Shown here one piece after another: positions 1 through 5,950 of a DNA stretch of 5,950 bases (its first letter is position 1; the number at the start of each line of letters is the position of its first letter). The position numbers and the translations under genes are program-made. The stretch comes from an uncultured Gammaproteobacteria bacterium (GTDB lineage Bacteria > Pseudomonadota > Gammaproteobacteria > Pseudomonadales > Azotimanducaceae), in contig CAJWLI010000093.1 of assembly GCA_913043075.1 (NCBI GenBank), forward strand, positions 1-5,950, given 5' to 3'. The notes beneath the pieces are model-generated. The model had not been told where the DNA came from, made no database searches, and saw nothing but the letters and a program-made list of their open reading frames with translations.

Positions 1-155
1 GCTCTAAAAATATGCTTGCCAGGAGGGAAAATTTTTTTTCCTTTGCCTTTGCTCTCAATGAGAAATTTTTTCAGCTCCACCATATAAGGTTTTTCGAATT
101 CAATGGACAGTCGGTTTAACCAACTTTGCTCTAATGCTATTTGTCCTTGACCCAC
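1..155 (-). CDS. ung: Uracil-DNA glycosylase, N-terminal fragment
   Basis: Family 1 uracil-DNA glycosylase removes uracil from DNA and starts base excision repair in the cytoplasm. Only the first 51 residues are in the window. What is visible is the family's N-terminal region: a Ser-Trp (residues 11-12) opening a helix, then EFEKPYM, a Lys-rich stretch, and the Phe-Pro-Pro-Gly-Lys turn followed by HIF. These align by eye with the W..VL..E...PY...L and YPP...IFNAF segments of E. coli Ung. The catalytic GQDPYHG motif would lie beyond the window edge, so activity cannot be judged. The start is taken as GTG at 155-153, because the lysS stop TAG lies two codons upstream in the same frame and no other usual start comes before the conserved Trp. 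No Shine-Dalgarno is obvious, so translation probably depends on ribosomes finishing lysS. An A8 run lies at 32-39. The family call is strong; the start is fairly sure. Confidence 0.88.
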   Translation of the reverse strand, partial: MGQGQIALEQSWLNRLSIEFEKPYMVELKKFLIESKGKGKKIFPPGKHIFR

Positions 156-158
156 GGT

Positions 159-1664
159 CTAATTTTTGCTTTTCATCTGAGGGAACAACAAGACATCACG
201 AATAGAGGGCGAGTCAGTCATTAGCATTACTAACCGATCTATCCCTATTCCTTCTCCAGCTGTAGGCGGCAGTCCATGCTCAAGCGCAGCGATATAATCT
301 TGATCAAAGTGCATTGCCTCTTTATCTCCGGACTCCTTAGCTCTAACTTGAGCTTGAAATCTCTCAGCCTGATCCTCAGGATCGTTAAGTTCAGAGAAGC
401 CATTTGCTATTTCTTTACCCATTATAAAGAGTTCGAATCTTTCTGTTAGATCCGGTTCCAAGGGCTTACGCCTAGCTAAGGGAGAAACCTCGGCCGGATG
501 ATCAATCACAAAGGTAGGTTGCTGAATTTTGTTCTCTACCAAAGCCTCAAAAAGTTCCATTATAATCTTTCCTTCGCCCCAGTTCTGAGCGACCGAAATA
601 TTAGTTCGTTCCGCGATGTTTTTAAGAGTTTGAAGGTCATCGAGCTGCCCTTGATTAATACTTGGACTGCTCTCACAAATCATTTCCCGCATAGTTTTTC
701 TAGCAAATGGTTTGCCAAATTCTAATTCGACCCCATCGAATTCAATAGTAGTAGATCCTCTCACGGCGAGCGCTAATTCCTTTAAAAGTATCTCGGTTAG
801 CTCCATTGCGTCGTGGTAGTCGGCATACGCCCAATAGAACTCAAGCATTGTGAATTCTGGGTTGTGCTTGGTTGAGACGCCCTCATTTCTAAAGTTTCGA
901 TTTAGCTCGAAAATCTTGTCGAAACCGCCAACAATCAAACGTTTGAGGTTCAACTCAGGGGCGACTCTCAAATACATTGACGCGTCCAGGGCATTATATC
1001 GGGTGGTGAAGGGCAAAGCTGTCGCTCCTCCCGGCTGGTTGAGCAACATAGGGGTCTCCACTTCCATAAACCCCTCGCCAGTGAAAAACTGTCGAATTTT
1101 ACTAACAATAAGAGATCGAAGTTGGAAAACATTTCTAGTCTTTTCGTTCACCATCAGATCTAGATATCTCTGGCGATAACGCTTCTCTAAATCCGTTAAG
1201 CCTTTGTGTTTTTCAGGCATAGGTCTAAGGGACTTCGTTAGTAATCGAATTTCTTTGATGTTAACGGTCAGTTCACCTTTGTTAGTTTTCATTAAATAAC
1301 CAACACCGCCAACAATATCTCCTAGATCCCATCGCTTAAATTCTTCATATGCTTCAAGACCTATTTTATCTTGGCGCACATAAAGCTGAATACGACCACT
1401 TGAATCTTGAAGAGTAATGAAGCTAGCCTTTCCCATTAAGCGACGAAGAACGACTCTTCCGGCCACCGAAACACTTATCTTTTGTTCCTCTAACTCAATT
1501 TTTTCTTTTGCTTGATGCAAGCTGAGAACTTCTACTGCTAAGTTGCTTCTCCTAAAATCATTTGGATAGGCATCGCCTGATTTCCTCCATTCATCCAATC
1601 GTTTTTTTCGAAGCGCTAACACATCTGATTCGCTGAGTTCATCTACCTCAACTTTTTCACTCAT
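159..1664 (-). CDS. lysS: Lysyl-tRNA synthetase, class II
   Basis: LysRS charges tRNA-Lys with lysine using ATP, in the cytoplasm. The 501 residues match the usual bacterial length of about 500. After an N-terminal helix (about 10-30), an OB-fold anticodon-binding domain covers about 65-143 (VSVAGRVVLRRLMGKASF onward). The class II catalytic core follows: motif 1 around EVETPMLLNQPGGATALPF (201-219), motif 2 around FRNEGVSTKHNPEFTMLEFY (258-277) with its ATP-binding Arg, and motif 3 GEGIGIDRLVML (470-481) with the second conserved Arg. All signature elements are intact. The ATG at 1664 lies three bases after the prfB stop, in the same frame, and is served by GGGAG at 1677-1673 inside the end of prfB, eight bases before the ATG. 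A prfB-lysS pair is the known E. coli arrangement. The gene ends in TAG, three bases before the ung start. No alternative identity is plausible; a GenX/EpmA paralog is excluded by the full anticodon domain. Confidence 0.98.
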   Translation of the reverse strand: MSEKVEVDELSESDVLALRKKRLDEWRKSGDAYPNDFRRSNLAVEVLSLHQAKEKIELEEQKISVSVAGRVVLRRLMGKASFITLQDSSGRIQLYVRQDKIGLEAYEEFKRWDLGDIVGGVGYLMKTNKGELTVNIKEIRLLTKSLRPMPEKHKGLTDLEKRYRQRYLDLMVNEKTRNVFQLRSLIVSKIRQFFTGEGFMEVETPMLLNQPGGATALPFTTRYNALDASMYLRVAPELNLKRLIVGGFDKIFELNRNFRNEGVSTKHNPEFTMLEFYWAYADYHDAMELTEILLKELALAVRGSTTIEFDGVELEFGKPFARKTMREMICESSPSINQGQLDDLQTLKNIAERTNISVAQNWGEGKIIMELFEALVENKIQQPTFVIDHPAEVSPLARRKPLEPDLTERFELFIMGKEIANGFSELNDPEDQAERFQAQVRAKESGDKEAMHFDQDYIAALEHGLPPTAGEGIGIDRLVMLMTDSPSIRDVLLFPQMKSKN

Positions 1665-1667
1665 TAG

Positions 1668-2763
1668 TCACACTCCCATCTTCAGACTAGCCTCGATAAA
1701 ATTGTCGAGGTCGCCATTAAGAACCGCCTGGGTGTTACTAGTTTCAATTCCTGTGCGCAAATCTTTCACTCGCCCTGAATCTAAAACATATGACCGAATT
1801 TGACTGCCCCATGTAATGTCTGATTTTTTATCCTCTATCCCTTGCATCTCAGCTCTTTGCTTCTGCTCTTCGATCTCATACAACTTCGCTTTCAGTTGCT
1901 TTATCGCCTGATCCTTATTCTTGTGTTGGGATCGCTCCTTCTGACATTGAACCGCTATACCAGAAGGGAGATGCGTTAACCGCACTGCTGAATCAGTTTT
2001 GTTAACATGCTGCCCACCTGCTCCGCTCGCCCGATAGGTATCTATCCGAACATCAGACATTTCGAGCTTTATCTCGATCTCTTCATCCAACTCCGGAGAG
2101 ACAAATATAGACGCGAAAGATGTATGTCTTCTATTACCCGAATCGAAGGGAGATTTTCGAACTAATCTGTGAACACCGGTTTCTGTTCTCAACCAACCAT
2201 ACGCAAACTCGCCCTGAAAAAGGATTGTCGCACCTTTGATTCCTGCCACATCGCCACCGGATACTTCAATAATCTCTGCACTGAACCCTCTCGATTCACC
2301 CCATCTTAGGTACATTCGCATCAACATTTCAGCCCAATCTTGCGCCTCAGTGCCACCTGACCCTGACTGGATATCAACATAAGCTGAACTGTTGTCGACC
2401 TTACCGGAAAACATTTTCCTGAACTCTAAAGATTCCAAAGACCTCGAGATTTCTCGAATCTCAACCTGGACCTCATCTACAATATTCGAATCTTCCTCTT
2501 CTTTAGCTAGCTCAAGCAGTTCCGACGTATCTTCAATAGCTCTTAGAATCTTTTCTACCCTCCCGATTACAGCTTCTAAGGAAGCCCTTTCCTTACCTAA
2601 TTTCTGAGCGTAATCCGGAGCGTCCCAAACAGACGATTCAGCTAACTCCAGCTCAATTTCTTTTAATCGTTCTATTTTTGTTTCAAAGTCAAAGGTGCCC
2701 CCTAAGAGCACCAACGCGCTCTTTTAGTTCACTGATTTGAATCAAAAGTCCGGAAATTTCCAA
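1668..2763 (-). CDS. prfB: Peptide chain release factor 2, expressed by +1 frameshift
   Basis: RF2 reads UAA and UGA stop codons and triggers release of the finished peptide on the ribosome. The gene is two overlapping frames: 24 codons from TTG at 2763 to CTT at 2692, then in-frame TGA (2691-2689), then 340 codons in the +1 frame from GAC at 2690. The joined product is 364 residues against 365 in E. coli, and its start ([20 protein letters not shown]) aligns with the E. coli N-terminus. Residues 204-206 are the stop-reading Ser-Pro-Phe, and 249-251 the catalytic Gly-Gly-Gln. Residue 245, before SGAGGQ, is Ala, as in most bacteria, and not the Thr of E. coli K-12. The TTG start is supported by GAAGG at 2777-2773, nine bases upstream; an in-frame TGA lies two codons before it, and no ATG is available. 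A call starting at 2714 would miss the real N-terminus. It probably starts a prfB-lysS-ung unit and is autoregulated through frameshifting. Confidence 0.97.
2688..2703 (-). promoter_or_regulatory. RF2 programmed +1 frameshift site
   Basis: Reading the minus strand, AGGGGG (2703-2698) is followed by CAC and then CTTTGAC (2694-2688). This is the known prfB recoding signal: an internal Shine-Dalgarno-like sequence three bases before the slippery CUU codon, and a UGA followed by C, a weak termination context. E. coli has AGG GGG TAT CTT TGA C, so only the spacer codon differs. By established knowledge, scarce RF2 lets the ribosome pause at UGA, tRNA-Leu slips from CUU to UUU, and translation continues in the +1 frame; abundant RF2 terminates after 24 codons. 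Both frames flanking the site encode conserved RF2 sequence (ALRGHL, then DFETKIERL), which confirms that the shift is real and not a sequencing error. Confidence 0.97.
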
Positions 2764-2772
2764 TGGTCAATG

Positions 2773-2777
2773 CCTTC
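2773..2777 (-). promoter_or_regulatory. Ribosome binding site for prfB
   Basis: GAAGG on the minus strand lies nine bases before the TTG at 2763-2761. It decides the start of prfB, because the zero frame contains no ATG between the upstream in-frame TGA and the frameshift site. The second in-frame TTG, six codons later, would remove conserved N-terminal residues and lacks such a site. Confidence 0.65.
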
Positions 2778-2793
2778 GGTTCGTTTTAAATAA

Positions 2794-2820
2794 TTGTAGC
2801 TGAATGAATGTTTTGTAGCT
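2794..2820 (-). repeat. Short direct repeat in the prfB leader
   Basis: AGCTACAA occurs twice on the minus strand (2820-2813 and 2801-2794), 19 bases from start to start. The downstream copy overlaps TACAAT (2798-2793), the best -10-like hexamer in this gap, with one mismatch to TATAAT; nothing resembling TTGACA lies at the proper distance upstream. The 128-base gap between hom and prfB (2764-2891) must hold any separate prfB promoter, so the repeat could be a regulator site overlapping a weak promoter. That is inference; an eight-base repeat in AT-rich DNA may also be chance. Nothing else in the gap is convincing. Confidence 0.3.
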
Positions 2821-2891
2821 ATACCATGGGAAGGGACCCAAAATATTCTTGTAATTAAAAAGACAACGAGCATCTAAGATCCATCGAAGTT

Positions 2892-4160
2892 TTAGCTCTT
2901 AAATATTTCGATTTTCGTTGGGGCAGATATCACCGCGGGCAGCGCGCCCAACTGTCTTAAAGACTCATGGAGAACTTTCGCATTGACTATGCTTGTTATA
3001 ATTGCAATTCGCGCAATCGATTCACTTACTTCTCTCTGAATTATTGATTCTATCCCAATGCAATTTTTTTCAAGCACGGAAGAAATTGATGCCATCACAC
3101 CGGTCATATTTTGAACATCTAATCTAATATATGAACCCGTCTCGATAGAGGATTCTTCAATGGTCGGAGCTTCTTTCAGCTCTAAAAACCCTTCATTAGG
3201 AATCTTACTCCCCCTTGAAAGATGAACTAGATCAGATATCACAGAAGAAGCCGTGGCGTCACCGCCAGCGCCCGGACCGACATACAAAGTTTCACCCACC
3301 GAACTCCCTTCCACTAAAACAGCGTTTGTTACACCATCCACTTTCGAGAAGACTTTCTCCTTTTCAATCATTGCAGGGTACACACGAAGGCTTATTCCAT
3401 CTGAAATGCGAAACGCAACAGCTAATGGCTTTAACGAAAACCCAAATTCATCAATTAAAATCATATCCTCTAAAGCTATCTCAGAAATTCCCTCAATGCT
3501 AACGGATTCAAATTCGACCTTAATCCCAAAACCAATCATCGCGAGAATAGTAATTTTGTGAGCCGCGTCTATACCATTAACATCAAAAGACGGATCTGCC
3601 TCTGCATACCCTTTTTTTTGAGCTTCTTTCAAAACTTCATCAAATTTTCTGGGTTGCTTTTTTGATGCCATTTCGCTCAGGATAAAGTTACTGGTCCCGT
3701 TCAAAATACCTGCGATTCTAGTGATTACATTTCCAACTAAGCCTTCTCGAATGGATTTAATAATTGGAATGCCACCCGCAACGGCGGCCTCAAAAAGCAC
3801 ACATACACCCACCTGTCTAGCTGCTGAAAATATTTCGTGACCATGCATAGCAATCAGCGCTTTATTGGCTGTGATAACATGCTTTTTATTTTTCACGGCC
3901 AACAAAACGAGATCTTTTGCGTCTTCAGTACCACCAATGAGCTCTACGAGTACATCTACAGAGGGGTTTTTAGCAACCTCATAGATGTCATTTGTGATAT
4001 TTATGCCACTAAGATCGCATTGTGGATTCTCCCTTCGGGATGCCACTTGGCAAATGGAAATTTCATCTTCTAATTTTTTGCTAATTTCATCTCGATTTTT
4101 TTTAATTAGGCTTATTAAGCTAGCCCCTACTGTGCCTACCCCACAGATACCAATTTTCAT
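2892..4160 (-). CDS. hom: Homoserine dehydrogenase with C-terminal ACT domain
   Basis: It reduces aspartate 4-semialdehyde to homoserine with NAD(P)H, the branch-point step toward threonine and methionine, in the cytoplasm. The 422 residues fit the monofunctional bacterial type, not the aspartokinase fusion ThrA. The N-terminal Rossmann fold shows GVGTVG (7-12) and TANKALIA (97-104), with Lys100. The catalytic domain has [13 protein letters not shown] (128-140), [10 protein letters not shown] (151-160) and [16 protein letters not shown] (187-202). Asp198 and Lys202 match the catalytic Asp219 and Lys223 of the yeast enzyme by spacing. An ACT domain from about 342 ([20 protein letters not shown]) is the usual site of threonine feedback. 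The ATG overlaps the stop of the upstream aminotransferase (ATGA), so the two are probably co-transcribed and translationally coupled; a weak TGGA lies about eight bases before the ATG. The usual thrC does not follow; prfB does, after 128 bases. Confidence 0.97.
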   Translation of the reverse strand: MKIGICGVGTVGASLISLIKKNRDEISKKLEDEISICQVASRRENPQCDLSGINITNDIYEVAKNPSVDVLVELIGGTEDAKDLVLLAVKNKKHVITANKALIAMHGHEIFSAARQVGVCVLFEAAVAGGIPIIKSIREGLVGNVITRIAGILNGTSNFILSEMASKKQPRKFDEVLKEAQKKGYAEADPSFDVNGIDAAHKITILAMIGFGIKVEFESVSIEGISEIALEDMILIDEFGFSLKPLAVAFRISDGISLRVYPAMIEKEKVFSKVDGVTNAVLVEGSSVGETLYVGPGAGGDATASSVISDLVHLSRGSKIPNEGFLELKEAPTIEESSIETGSYIRLDVQNMTGVMASISSVLEKNCIGIESIIQREVSESIARIAIITSIVNAKVLHESLRQLGALPAVISAPTKIEIFKS

Positions 4161-5350
4161 TGTGGGATTCCAGTCGGATGGGACCTAAACATTTTTCTGA
4201 GCCCTCGAATAGCCTGGCGAGTTCTGTGCTCATTTTCGATCAAAGCAAATCGAACATGATCATCACCGTACTGACCAAAGCCAATTCCAGGAGAAACTGC
4301 TACTTTGGCTTCTTGCAGAAGTAGTTTTGAAAACTCTAGGGACCCCAGGTGCCTGTATTGTTCAGGAATTTGGGCCCACACAAACATAGTTGCCCTCGGT
4401 CGAGTTACAGGCCAGCCAATAGAGTTAAGGCCATCACATAAAACGTTTCTTCGAAGCAAATAAGTATTACGAATCTCTTCCACACAACTTTGGTCTTCTT
4501 CCAGTGCAGCTATTGCTGCTACTTGGATCGGAGTAAAAGTTCCGTAATCCAAATATGATTTTATCCTAGCTAAGGCTCCTACGAGATCCCTATTACCAAC
4601 ACAAAATCCAACTCGCCAGCCAGGCATATTATAACTTTTAGACATAGTGTAAAACTCAACGGCGATATCCTTAGCTCCAGGCACCTGAAGGATACTGGGC
4701 ACTTCGTAACCGTCAAAAACTAAATCCGCATAAGCCAAATCTTGAACAACCCAAATCTTGTGTTCTTTTGCGAACGCAATTAGCTTTTCGAAGAAAGACA
4801 AATCAACGCACTCGGTCGTGGGATTTCCCGGAAAGTTTACGACCATCACTTTTGGTTTGGGCCAACTGTTGTTTACCGCTAGTTCTAGCTCATTGAAAAA
4901 GTTGCTGTCCTTAATAAGCGGGACATGTCGCACATCCGCATCTGCTATTACAAATCCGTAAGGATGGACTGGGTAAGAAGGATTAGGGACGAGGACCGCG
5001 TCGCCTGGACCCAATATCGCCATTGCTAAATGGGCTATCCCTTCTTTTGAACCAAGAGTAACAATGGCTTCAGAGTTTGGATCAAGATCAACGTCGAATT
5101 TTTTTTTATACCAATCGCAAATTGCTTTCCTTAATCTTGGGATGCCTTTAGATTGAGAATATCGATGAGTATCAGTTCTTTGAACAGTTTCCACCAATTT
5201 CCTTACTATATGCTCTGGTGTGGGCTGATCGGGATTCCCCATTCCAAAGTCTATGATATCCTCCCCGTTTGCCCGAGCTTCGCGTTTTAAATCGTCAGTA
5301 ATGCTAAAGATGTAAGGAGGAAGCCTTTTTATTCTTGGGAAATCATCCAT
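4157..5350 (-). CDS. alaC: Alanine-synthesising aminotransferase AlaC, PLP-dependent
   Basis: A fold-type I, class I/II aminotransferase very like E. coli AlaC, which transfers the amino group of glutamate to pyruvate. Counting residues from the TTG at 5383 (408 residues), Lys249 in [15 protein letters not shown] is the PLP Schiff-base lysine. Asn187 (FPGNPTT), Asp215 and Tyr218 (QDLAYAD) and Arg257 hold the cofactor, and Arg378 (HVRFALIEN) should bind the substrate carboxylate. The start is uncertain. ATG at 5350 gives 397 residues beginning [13 protein letters not shown], with GGA six bases upstream, and is preferred here. TTG at 5383 adds 11 residues ([11 protein letters not shown]) but has no clear Shine-Dalgarno. 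The end overlaps the start of hom by four bases. That coupling makes a role near the aspartate-threonine pathway possible, and relatives are often annotated as aspartate or diaminopimelate aminotransferases. The similarity seen by eye favours AlaC; the substrate is not proven. An A9 run lies at 5099-5107. Confidence 0.88.
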   Translation of the reverse strand: MDDFPRIKRLPPYIFSITDDLKREARANGEDIIDFGMGNPDQPTPEHIVRKLVETVQRTDTHRYSQSKGIPRLRKAICDWYKKKFDVDLDPNSEAIVTLGSKEGIAHLAMAILGPGDAVLVPNPSYPVHPYGFVIADADVRHVPLIKDSNFFNELELAVNNSWPKPKVMVVNFPGNPTTECVDLSFFEKLIAFAKEHKIWVVQDLAYADLVFDGYEVPSILQVPGAKDIAVEFYTMSKSYNMPGWRVGFCVGNRDLVGALARIKSYLDYGTFTPIQVAAIAALEEDQSCVEEIRNTYLLRRNVLCDGLNSIGWPVTRPRATMFVWAQIPEQYRHLGSLEFSKLLLQEAKVAVSPGIGFGQYGDDHVRFALIENEHRTRQAIRGLRKMFRSHPTGIPQ

Positions 5351-5394
5351 TGTAAATCCATTTATTTTTACATGGTCAGCCAACGCTTTTTTCT

Positions 5395-5440
5395 AAGTAA
5401 AACTTTTCTTATCGGGCCTTTACTATTAGAAAGTTTACTT
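5395..5440. promoter_or_regulatory. AT-rich inverted repeat upstream of alaC
   Basis: On the plus strand, AAGTAAAACTTTTCT (5395-5409) and AGAAAGTTTACTT (5428-5440) form an imperfect dyad of 13 pairs with two single-base bulges, around an 18-base loop containing GGGCC. The gap between the MFS stop and alaC holds nothing else clear. In the direction of the genes no T-run follows, so it is not an intrinsic terminator for the MFS gene; on the plus strand a T-run does follow, but no gene points that way. It may be an operator or an mRNA leader hairpin for alaC-hom. If translation starts at TTG 5383, the arm would sit right against the ribosome site. Confidence 0.35.
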
Positions 5441-5484
5441 TTTTACCTCTCAGAGTCACGCTAGAGAAAATTATTTGGAGAAGT

Positions 5485-5950
5485 CTACCTAACTCGTGTT
5501 TCCAAGTCATTAAACCTTTTTCTTGGCTCGGGAACGAAAATAATTACCATCAGCGCTGCCGCAAACAAGAAACAGATTCCTAAAAAAAACACAGCTTTAT
5601 ATCCAAGCCAAGAAGCAATCAACCCCCCAAGCAGCGGTCCGAGTGCTCCCGCCATCTGAGCGGCAGTATTTGTAGTGGCAATCAGATTGGGTCTTTCTTT
5701 TAAAGTCCCGAACTCCAAGACAATTGCTCGAGAAGAATTTTCAAAACCTGAGATTGATGCACCTACAACTGAAAAAACTACGATGGATGCAGCAAAAGAA
5801 ACAGAGAAGAAATAAACTAAGGTCGAGAGTATCCAAAATATAATTGAACTCAGGAAAACTAATCTAAACCCTCGTAAATCGGCCATAGCTCCCCAAAGTA
5901 AATTTGAAAAAGTATGGGACAGAGTAAAAACTGACGTTAAAACGCCGAGA
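5485..5950 (-). CDS. MFS transporter, C-terminal fragment
   Basis: Membrane transporter of the major facilitator superfamily; the 154 visible residues are open at the window edge, so the gene starts beyond base 5950. The reading frame continues without a stop from the edge, upstream of the internal ATG at 5886. GAMADLRGFR (residues 20-29) fits MFS motif A, in the copy expected between helices 8 and 9 because only four more hydrophobic segments follow: about 30-49, 53-68, 96-113 and 117-138. The stretch RPNLIATTNTAAQMAG then GALGPLLGGLIASWLGY is typical of helix 11 and the following turn. The protein ends in a charged cytoplasmic tail (PEPRKRFNDLETRVR) and a TAG stop. The substrate cannot be told from this half; drug or metabolite efflux is only one possibility. 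The gap of about 100 bases or more to alaC suggests it is not tightly coupled to the downstream genes. Confidence 0.85.
   Translation of the reverse strand, partial: LGVLTSVFTLSHTFSNLLWGAMADLRGFRLVFLSSIIFWILSTLVYFFSVSFAASIVVFSVVGASISGFENSSRAIVLEFGTLKERPNLIATTNTAAQMAGALGPLLGGLIASWLGYKAVFFLGICFLFAAALMVIIFVPEPRKRFNDLETRVR

Noticed and set aside
2689..2691. Reading the prfB TGA as a disabling mutation or sequencing error
   Set aside because: The surrounding AGGGGG, three-base spacer and CTTTGAC are the conserved RF2 recoding signal.
2825..2840. TGGGTCCCTTCCCA small hairpin between hom and prfB
   Set aside because: Only four pairs and no T-run afterwards; not a terminator or a recognisable RNA element.
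2843..2867. TTGTCT and TATTTT as a prfB promoter
   Set aside because: The spacer is only 15 bases and both hexamers have two mismatches; such pairs are common in AT-rich DNA.
2857..2898. Possible intrinsic terminator after hom: GAGCTAA pairing with TTAGATGCTC, followed by TCTTTTT
   Set aside because: The stem has only seven pairs with a three-base bulge and a long loop, is AT-rich, and overlaps the hom stop codon. It is too weak to list as a feature.
498..4961. Plus-strand open frames of about 67-109 codons inside lysS, prfB, hom and alaC
   Set aside because: Each lies opposite a well-supported minus-strand gene and encodes no recognisable motif; they are shadows of the real genes.
5430..5470. 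GTGACT and TAAACT, 16 bases apart, as an alaC promoter
   Set aside because: Each hexamer matches consensus at only four positions, so it cannot be told from background.

Overview
The window carries six protein genes, all on the minus strand, packed as expected for a compact proteobacterial chromosome. Read in the direction of transcription (high to low coordinates) they are: the C-terminal part of an MFS transporter, an AlaC-type aminotransferase, homoserine dehydrogenase (hom), peptide chain release factor 2 (prfB), lysyl-tRNA synthetase (lysS) and the N-terminal part of uracil-DNA glycosylase (ung). The prfB-lysS pair and the close resemblance of RF2 and AlaC to enterobacterial proteins suggest a Proteobacterium, probably a gammaproteobacterium. 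Base composition looks moderately AT-leaning by eye. No species can be named from this sequence.

Region by region. Bases 5485-5950 are the end of the MFS transporter. The gap of about 100-135 bases to the next gene holds an AT-rich dyad. Bases 4157-5350 (or 5383) are the aminotransferase, whose stop codon overlaps the start codon of hom in an ATGA junction. Hom ends at 2892. The 128-base gap 2764-2891 is the leader of prfB; it has a short direct repeat, one weak -10-like hexamer and a good ribosome binding site. prfB occupies 1668-2763 and is split by an in-frame UGA at codon 25, within an almost textbook RF2 +1 programmed frameshift site. lysS (159-1664) and ung (1-155, cut by the window edge) follow, each exactly three bases after the previous stop codon.

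Functionally there are two probable transcription units. The first (aminotransferase-hom) belongs to amino-acid metabolism: transamination plus the branch-point reduction of aspartate semialdehyde to homoserine for threonine and methionine. The second (prfB-lysS-ung) combines translation termination, tRNA charging and DNA uracil repair, with RF2 controlling its own synthesis by frameshifting. The MFS gene appears to be separate.

I found no undescribed system. No tRNA, rRNA, CRISPR array, insertion sequence or convincing intrinsic terminator was seen. The points most worth a second look are the prfB recoding site, which makes a plain ORF call start in the wrong place; the identical in-phase three-base junctions of prfB-lysS-ung; the absence of thrC next to hom; and the dyad in front of the aminotransferase.
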